DNA of 11,185 bases, taken from positions 1 through 11,185 of the forward strand of contig CALALK010000129.1 in the NCBI GenBank assembly GCA_937923125.1. Reading direction: 5' to 3'. This stretch comes from an uncultured Carnobacterium sp. Its GTDB lineage: Bacteria > Bacillota > Bacilli > Lactobacillales > Aerococcaceae. The number at the start of each line of letters is the position of its first letter. The first letter of the stretch is position 1. Both the position numbers and the translations under genes were made by a program. The notes under the pieces are model-generated. The model was not told the DNA's origin. It saw only the letters and a list, made by a program, of their open reading frames with translations, and did no database searches. Of the stretch, positions 6,658 through 11,185 are shown piece after piece.

Positions 6658-8337
6658 ATGACAGAAACAAAACACGAAAGATATTTACGTTTAAAAAAGG
6701 AAAAACAAATGAAAGCTTTAAAGGCTGCAAATAAAAACTTACAAAAGACAGTTGCAGTTGTTGGAGCGACTACAGTAGCCGGATTAGTACTTGCGCCAAA
6801 ATCACATGCGTATACAGTACCTTCAAATCAAGTACAATCACCTGCACAACAATTCTTAAATAAAATTATTCCTGCAGCTCAACAAGCTACAGAAGGAAAA
6901 GATGTATATACTTCAGTAATGATCGCACAGGCAGCATTAGAATCTGCATGGGGAACTAGTGCGTTATCTGCTGAACCAAACCACAACTTATTTGGTGTGA
7001 AGGGGAACTACAACGGTCAATCTGTAAACATGTATACATTAGAAGATGCTGGAGCTCAAAAATACTATGGTATTTACGATAACTTCAGAAAATATCCTTC
7101 TTACAAAGAGTCTATGGATGACTATGTAGATAAAATCATCAACGGTATTAAAGGTGCACCATTGTTCTATTCAGGTGCATGGAAGAGCCGTACAAACAGC
7201 TATCAAGATGCTACACGTTACTTAACAGGACGTTATGCAACGGATACTGCATACTATGCAAAATTAAACCGTATCATTGAACAATATGGTTTAACAAAAT
7301 ATGACAATGGAGTAGTAACAAAAACAAATAACTCTGTAGTAGCAAGTAATGTAAGCACACAATCTGGAGCTACGGCGGCAAATGGTTACTATACTGTTAA
7401 AGCAGGAGATACTTTATATGGAATTAGCCGTAAATTCGGTATGAGTTTATCGCAATTAGTTTCAGTAAATGGAATCTCAGCTTCAAGTCTAATTGTACCA
7501 GGACAAACTTTACGTGTTGCTGGTGGGGAAACTACTTCAACAGTAGTGAAAACAACTGCGACTACTTCTCGTACAAGTGGAGGAAACTACCTTGTTCAAC
7601 CAGGGGATACTTTATATAGTATCGCACGTCGTTCAGGAATGAGTTTAAATTCATTATTAACTCTTAATGGTTTATCTCAATCTTCAGTGATTTATCCTGG
7701 ACAAAGCTTAAGCATTAGTCAATCAGATAGCCGTGTAGCTACAAAATCTAGTTATACTGCTAAACCTATTGCTTCAGGCGTATCAACTTCAGGTACTTAT
7801 ACAGTACAAGCAGGCGATACATTATATGGAATCGCTCGTCGTTCAGGTATGAGCTTAAACACATTATTAAGTTTAAACGGATTATCACAATCATCAGTTA
7901 TTCGTCCTGGACAAACGTTAAAACTATCTGGAGCTTCAAACGCAACAGTTGCTTCTCCAGTAAGTTATAAGTCTACAGCGTCAAGTACATCAACTTCAGG
8001 AACATACACTGTTAAAGCAGGAGATACTTTATACCGTATTGCTTATAACCACGGTATTTCATTAACAAGCTTGTTATCAATCAACGGCTTATCAGAAACA
8101 AGCACAATCCGTCCTGGCCAACAATTAGTTGTATCTGGAGCAGCGAAAACAACAACTACAACTTCAGCTAAAACAGTAAGCTATTCAACAGGTGCATCAA
8201 CTCACACTGTTAAAGCTGGTGATACTTTATTCCGTATCGCTAAGAATAATGGATTAACATTGTCCGAGTTAAAAGCTTTAAATGGCTTAACTTCAAACAA
8301 CATCCGTGTTGGTCAAGTGTTGAAAGTTTCAAAATAA
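6658..8337 (+). CDS. Secreted GH73 glucosaminidase (autolysin) with five LysM domains
   Basis: This 559-residue peptidoglycan hydrolase fits the AcmA/AtlA type. It should cut N-acetylglucosaminyl bonds in the cell wall and act in cell separation and turnover. The signal peptide has a long basic n-region (about 1-30), a hydrophobic core and a cleavage site after KSHA (51). The GH73 domain spans about 60-214; the catalytic glutamate is probably E95 in AALESAWGTS, and the block NLFGVKG follows. Five LysM domains (244-287, 310-353, 380-423, 449-492, 516-557), each with an (A/P)GDTL(Y/F) start, hold the enzyme on peptidoglycan and are joined by Ser/Thr-rich linkers. The frame is open from ATG 6643, but GGAGG (6645-6649) lies eight bases before ATG 6658, the preferred start. 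No terminator follows; the leuS promoter overlaps its end. Confidence 0.92.
   Translation: MTETKHERYLRLKKEKQMKALKAANKNLQKTVAVVGATTVAGLVLAPKSHAYTVPSNQVQSPAQQFLNKIIPAAQQATEGKDVYTSVMIAQAALESAWGTSALSAEPNHNLFGVKGNYNGQSVNMYTLEDAGAQKYYGIYDNFRKYPSYKESMDDYVDKIINGIKGAPLFYSGAWKSRTNSYQDATRYLTGRYATDTAYYAKLNRIIEQYGLTKYDNGVVTKTNNSVVASNVSTQSGATAANGYYTVKAGDTLYGISRKFGMSLSQLVSVNGISASSLIVPGQTLRVAGGETTSTVVKTTATTSRTSGGNYLVQPGDTLYSIARRSGMSLNSLLTLNGLSQSSVIYPGQSLSISQSDSRVATKSSYTAKPIASGVSTSGTYTVQAGDTLYGIARRSGMSLNTLLSLNGLSQSSVIRPGQTLKLSGASNATVASPVSYKSTASSTSTSGTYTVKAGDTLYRIAYNHGISLTSLLSINGLSETSTIRPGQQLVVSGAAKTTTTTSAKTVSYSTGASTHTVKAGDTLFRIAKNNGLTLSELKALNGLTSNNIRVGQVLKVSK
7387..8328 (+). repeat. Array of five LysM-coding repeats
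   Basis: Each unit codes about 44 residues (42 in the last), with starts at 7387, 7585, 7795, 8002 and 8203. Units 2 and 3 are nearly the same protein, sharing IARRSGMSLN and LNGLSQSSVI. Unit 5 is the most diverged and lacks the residues between NG and the closing GQ found in the others. The similarity points to internal duplication of units. Confidence 0.88.
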
Positions 8338-8348
8338 TCTGCTAGAAT
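8320..8348 (+). promoter_or_regulatory. Promoter of the leuS T-box leader
   Basis: TTGAAA (8320-8325) and TAGAAT (8343-8348) are separated by exactly 17 bases, and TGC before the -10 adds an extended element. The -35 lies inside the last codons of the autolysin gene. Transcription should start near 8355, directly before the T-box leader. Confidence 0.75.
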
Positions 8349-8354
8349 AAGATT

Positions 8355-8580
8355 CACAAAAGCAGATAGAGGAATAGTAAGTTTCTTTGATAGACGTAGA
8401 GAGTGCATGGCTGGTGAAAATGCATCATTTCAATAAACTGAACTCGCCTTTTAGCCGAACTCTGAACTAATAGTAAGAGTTTCCGCCTCGCCAGCGTTAC
8501 AGGTAAGAAGAGTAAAATTATTAGGTGGTAACACGTATTGCGTCCTATCTGTCAATGACAGGTGGGGCGTTTTTTATTTT
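8355..8580 (+). promoter_or_regulatory. T-box leader of leuS, specifier CTC (Leu)
   Basis: A tRNA-sensing leader can be folded by eye. The base of stem I is AGAGG (8368-8372) with CCTTT (8447-8451). The specifier loop sets AATAGTA (8373-8379) against GAACTCG (8440-8446), which contains the Leu codon CTC at 8443-8445. The next helix is AGTTT (8380-8384) with AAACT (8435-8439). A distal hairpin TGCAT/ATGCA encloses GGCTGGTGAAA (8409-8419). The T-box itself is AGGTGGTAACACG (8523-8535). In the antiterminator TAGG (8522-8525) pairs with CCTA (8544-8547) and ACG (8533-8535) with CGT (8541-8543), leaving TGGTAAC as the bulge. Its TGGT should pair with the ACCA end of uncharged tRNA-Leu. Uncharged tRNA thus prevents the overlapping terminator and raises leuS expression. 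Confidence 0.93.
8540..8575 (+). terminator. Conditional terminator of the leuS T-box
   Basis: The 5' arm 8540-8553 (ending CTGTC) pairs with 8557-8570 (starting GACAG) over 14 positions including four G-U pairs, with an AAT loop and then a T run. Its 5' arm shares GCGTCCTA with the antiterminator, so the two structures exclude each other. Confidence 0.9.
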
Positions 8581-8596
8581 GAAAGGAGTGAATCAG

Positions 8597-11011
8597 ATGA
8601 CATTTAATCATCTAGAAATCGAGCCAAAATGGCAAAAATATTGGAAAGAACACCATACGTTTAAAACAACAGAAGATGCTTCTAAGAAAAACTTCTACGC
8701 ATTAGATATGTTTCCTTATCCATCTGGACAAGGACTTCACGTAGGTCACCCAGAAGGTTACACAGCAACAGATGCCGTTTCTCGTATGAAGCGTGCACAA
8801 GGGTATAATGTACTACACCCAATGGGATGGGATGCGTTTGGACTTCCTGCAGAGCAATACGCTCTTGATACAGGAAATGATCCTGCGGAATTCACGAAAG
8901 TAAACGTTGCAAACTTCAAACGTCAAATTAATGAATTAGGATTCAGCTATGACTGGGACCGTGAAATTAATACTACAGATCCTGAATACTATAAATGGAC
9001 TCAATGGATTTTCACAAAATTAGTGGAAATGGGACTTGCGTATGAAGCTGAAATTCCAGTTAACTGGTGTCCAGCGCTTGGAACAGTACTAGCAAACGAA
9101 GAAGTTATTGATGGTAAGAGTGAACGTGGAGGACATCCTGTTTACCGTAAACCAATGAAACAATGGATGCTAAAAATTACTGCATATGCTGATCGTCTTC
9201 TAGAAGATTTGGATGATTTAGATTGGCCAGAAAGCATCAAAGATATGCAAAGAAACTGGATTGGTCGTTCAGAAGGAGCGCAAGTTCGTTTCAATGTAAA
9301 AGGAACAGACGAAAGCTTTGAAGTCTTTACAACTCGTCCGGATACATTATTTGGAGCGACTTACAATGTATTAGCACCAGAACATGAATTAGTTCAAAAG
9401 ATTGTCACTCCTGAACAAAAAGAGGCAGTGGATGCATATATTGCTGCAGTTTCTACAAAATCTGACTTAGAACGTACAGAACTTTCTAAAGAAAAAACAG
9501 GGGTATTTACTGGTGCGTACGCAATTAACCCAGTAAACGGAAAAGAAATTCCAATCTGGATTGCGGACTATGTATTAAGCACTTATGGAACAGGTGCGAT
9601 TATGGCTGTTCCAGCGCATGATGAACGTGACTATGAATTTGCAAAAGTATTTGGATTAGACATCATTCCAGTCATCGAAGGTGGAAATGTTGAAGAAGAA
9701 GCGTACACTGGGGACGGTGTTCATATTCATTCAGATTTCCTTGATGGATTGAATAAAGCTGATGCAATTGCAAAAATGAATGAATGGTTAAAAGAAAATG
9801 GAGTAGGAGAAGCGAAAGTAAGCTATCGTCTTCGTGACTGGTTGTTCTCTCGTCAACGTTACTGGGGTGAACCAATTCCAGTGATTCATTGGGAAGATGG
9901 CACGATGACAACTGTTCCAGAATCAGAATTGCCATTAGTGTTGCCAAAAACAGATAAAATTCGTCCTAGTGGTACAGGTGAATCACCACTTGCGGCAATT
10001 GAAGACTGGTTGTATGTCACAGACCCTGTAACAGGTAAGAAAGGTCGTCGTGAAACAAATACAATGCCACAATGGGCAGGAAGCTCATGGTACTTTGTAC
10101 GTTACATTGATCCACATAACAAAGAAAGAATCGCAGACCCTGAAAAAGTAAAACAATGGTTACCAGTTGATTTATATATTGGTGGTGCAGAACATGCCGT
10201 TCTTCACTTACTATATGCTCGTTTCTGGTATAAAGTGTTATACGATTTAGGCGTTGTTCCAAACAAAGAACCGTTCCAAAAATTATTTAACCAAGGAATG
10301 ATTCTCGGTGAAGGAAACGAGAAAATGTCTAAATCTAAAGGGAATGTTGTAAACCCTGATGATGTTGTTCGTGAATATGGTGCGGATACATTACGTGTCT
10401 ATGAAATGTTCATGGGACCACTTGATGCATCAATTGCATGGAGCGAAAAAGGACTTGAGGGTAGCCGTAAGTTCTTAGATCGTTTCTGGAGACTGATGAT
10501 TGATGATAATGGTAAGATGCGTGACCGTATCACAAAACTAAATGATGGCAAATTGGATAAAGTATACCATCAAACAGTGAAGAAAGTGACAGAAGACTTT
10601 GAAGAGTTGCATTTCAATACTGCAATCTCTCAAATGATGATTTTCGTCAACGAAGCATACAAAGCAGATGCATTACCATTTGACTACATGAAAGGTCTTG
10701 TACAATTGATTGCGCCATTAGCACCACATATGGCTGAAGAAATCTGGAGTAAATTCGGATTTACAGAATCAATCAGTTACGAACCATGGCCAACTTACGA
10801 TGAATCTAAATTAGTCGAAGATGAAGTTGAAGTCATTTTCCAAGTAAATGGAAAAATTAAAGCACGCGTAATGGTTCCAACAAACGCAGATGCTGCTGCT
10901 CTTGAGGCGCTTGCAAAAGAGCATGATTCAGTAAAATCTGCAATTGAAGGAAAAACAATCCGTAAAGTAATTGCCGTTCCAGGACGCTTAGTAAACATCG
11001 TTGCGAACTAA
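8597..11011 (+). CDS. leuS: Leucyl-tRNA synthetase
   Basis: This 804-residue class I synthetase charges tRNA-Leu, and its length is standard for bacterial LeuRS. The HIGH signature is HVGH (48-51) within [14 protein letters not shown], and KMSKS is at 576-580. The CP1 editing domain (about 225-415) carries [12 protein letters not shown] (245-256) and [19 protein letters not shown] (331-349), the site that hydrolyses mischarged tRNA. The small insertion after [15 protein letters not shown] keeps only one cysteine (C158), so its zinc site is lost, as in other Firmicute LeuRS. A C-terminal anticodon-binding domain and the short terminal domain follow. The frame is open from GTG 8525, but that stretch is the T-box terminator; ATG 8597 after AAAGGAG (8582-8588) is the true start. 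Expression is set by the T-box. Confidence 0.98.
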   Translation: MTFNHLEIEPKWQKYWKEHHTFKTTEDASKKNFYALDMFPYPSGQGLHVGHPEGYTATDAVSRMKRAQGYNVLHPMGWDAFGLPAEQYALDTGNDPAEFTKVNVANFKRQINELGFSYDWDREINTTDPEYYKWTQWIFTKLVEMGLAYEAEIPVNWCPALGTVLANEEVIDGKSERGGHPVYRKPMKQWMLKITAYADRLLEDLDDLDWPESIKDMQRNWIGRSEGAQVRFNVKGTDESFEVFTTRPDTLFGATYNVLAPEHELVQKIVTPEQKEAVDAYIAAVSTKSDLERTELSKEKTGVFTGAYAINPVNGKEIPIWIADYVLSTYGTGAIMAVPAHDERDYEFAKVFGLDIIPVIEGGNVEEEAYTGDGVHIHSDFLDGLNKADAIAKMNEWLKENGVGEAKVSYRLRDWLFSRQRYWGEPIPVIHWEDGTMTTVPESELPLVLPKTDKIRPSGTGESPLAAIEDWLYVTDPVTGKKGRRETNTMPQWAGSSWYFVRYIDPHNKERIADPEKVKQWLPVDLYIGGAEHAVLHLLYARFWYKVLYDLGVVPNKEPFQKLFNQGMILGEGNEKMSKSKGNVVNPDDVVREYGADTLRVYEMFMGPLDASIAWSEKGLEGSRKFLDRFWRLMIDDNGKMRDRITKLNDGKLDKVYHQTVKKVTEDFEELHFNTAISQMMIFVNEAYKADALPFDYMKGLVQLIAPLAPHMAEEIWSKFGFTESISYEPWPTYDESKLVEDEVEVIFQVNGKIKARVMVPTNADAAALEALAKEHDSVKSAIEGKTIRKVIAVPGRLVNIVAN

Positions 11012-11033
11012 TGAAGTTTGAAAGGATAGTAGA

Positions 11034-11185
11034 ATGATTTATTTTGATAATGCAGCAACAACAAAAATTTATGATGATGCATTAACGAGCTATGTTCAAG
11101 TCAGCCAGAAGTTCTTTGGAAACCCATCGAGCTTACATCAATTAGGAGTCGATGCCCATCAAGTGTTGACTAAAGCTAGAGCACA
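11034..11185 (+). CDS. Cysteine desulfurase (NifS/IscS family), N-terminal part
   Basis: The first 50 codons of a PLP-dependent class V aminotransferase-fold enzyme are present; the rest lies past the window. The opening MIYFDNAATTK and GNPSSLHQLG are hallmarks of cysteine desulfurases, which take sulfur from cysteine for Fe-S clusters, thiamine or tRNA thiolation. The PLP lysine and the catalytic cysteine are not in view, so the subgroup (IscS, NifZ-like or other) cannot be fixed. ATG 11034 follows GAAAGGAT at good spacing. The gene starts 22 bases after leuS with no terminator between, so it is probably carried on the same T-box-controlled transcript. A following thiI gene would point to 4-thiouridine synthesis. 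Confidence 0.9.
   Translation, partial: MIYFDNAATTKIYDDALTSYVQVSQKFFGNPSSLHQLGVDAHQVLTKARA

Noticed and set aside
7387..8328. CRISPR-like or mobile repeat array
   Set aside because: The spaced repeats are in-frame LysM domains of one protein and lack constant-length repeats and spacers.
8457..8463. Second GAACTC as the T-box specifier
   Set aside because: The first copy (8440-8445) sits opposite AGTA and between two helices that can be drawn; the second has no such frame.
8525..8596. N-terminal extension of leuS from GTG 8525
   Set aside because: The stretch is the T-box antiterminator and terminator, and LeuRS normally begins at the residue encoded at 8597.
9672..10262. Minus-strand open frames inside leuS
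   Set aside because: Low-complexity Leu/His-rich translations opposite a conserved gene; judged to be frame shadows.

Overview
The window is ordinary AT-rich chromosome from a low-GC Gram-positive bacterium, most likely of the order Lactobacillales. The evidence is an SMK-box (SAM-III) leader in front of metK, a T-box leader in front of leuS, an asnS-dnaD-nth cluster, an LPXTG surface protein, and a GH73/LysM autolysin of the AcmA/AtlA type. A Carnobacteriaceae member such as Granulicatella is a guess from general style only; nothing here fixes genus or species.

Layout. Positions 1-1710 hold the 3' end of asnS, a hairpin, then dnaD and nth almost touching, closed by a long symmetrical terminator. 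A convergent minus-strand gene (1709-2530) encodes a multi-pass membrane protein that I read as a degenerate UbiA-family relative without a single aspartate. A 309-base intergenic region carries its promoter and that of an LPXTG adhesin (2840-4480), which has Cna-like N-terminal domains, one CnaB domain, a Thr-rich stalk and an LPNTG anchor. Next comes metK (4683-5855) under an SMK-box riboswitch, then two tandem hairpins. A convergent minus-strand methyltransferase gene (mnmM/ytqB type) follows, then a divergent promoter region and a secreted glucosaminidase with five LysM repeats (6658-8337). The leuS promoter begins inside the last codons of that gene and drives a T-box leader with specifier CTC, followed by leuS and the first 50 codons of a cysteine desulfurase gene.

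How the genes relate. Much of the window serves translation: two aminoacyl-tRNA synthetases, a tRNA-modifying methyltransferase, and a cysteine desulfurase of the kind that feeds tRNA thiolation. SAM synthetase supplies the methyl donor. The two RNA switches sense SAM and uncharged tRNA-Leu. The adhesin and the autolysin are separate cell-surface units with their own promoters. No mobile element, CRISPR array, tRNA or rRNA gene was seen.

Starts were moved inward from the longest open frame for nth, metK, the methyltransferase, the autolysin and leuS, because a Shine-Dalgarno sequence (in metK and leuS also a regulatory RNA) marks the inner codon. The least explained items are the aspartate-free UbiA-like protein, the T-box with a compensated variant sequence, and the surface adhesin with its uninterrupted 20-threonine run.
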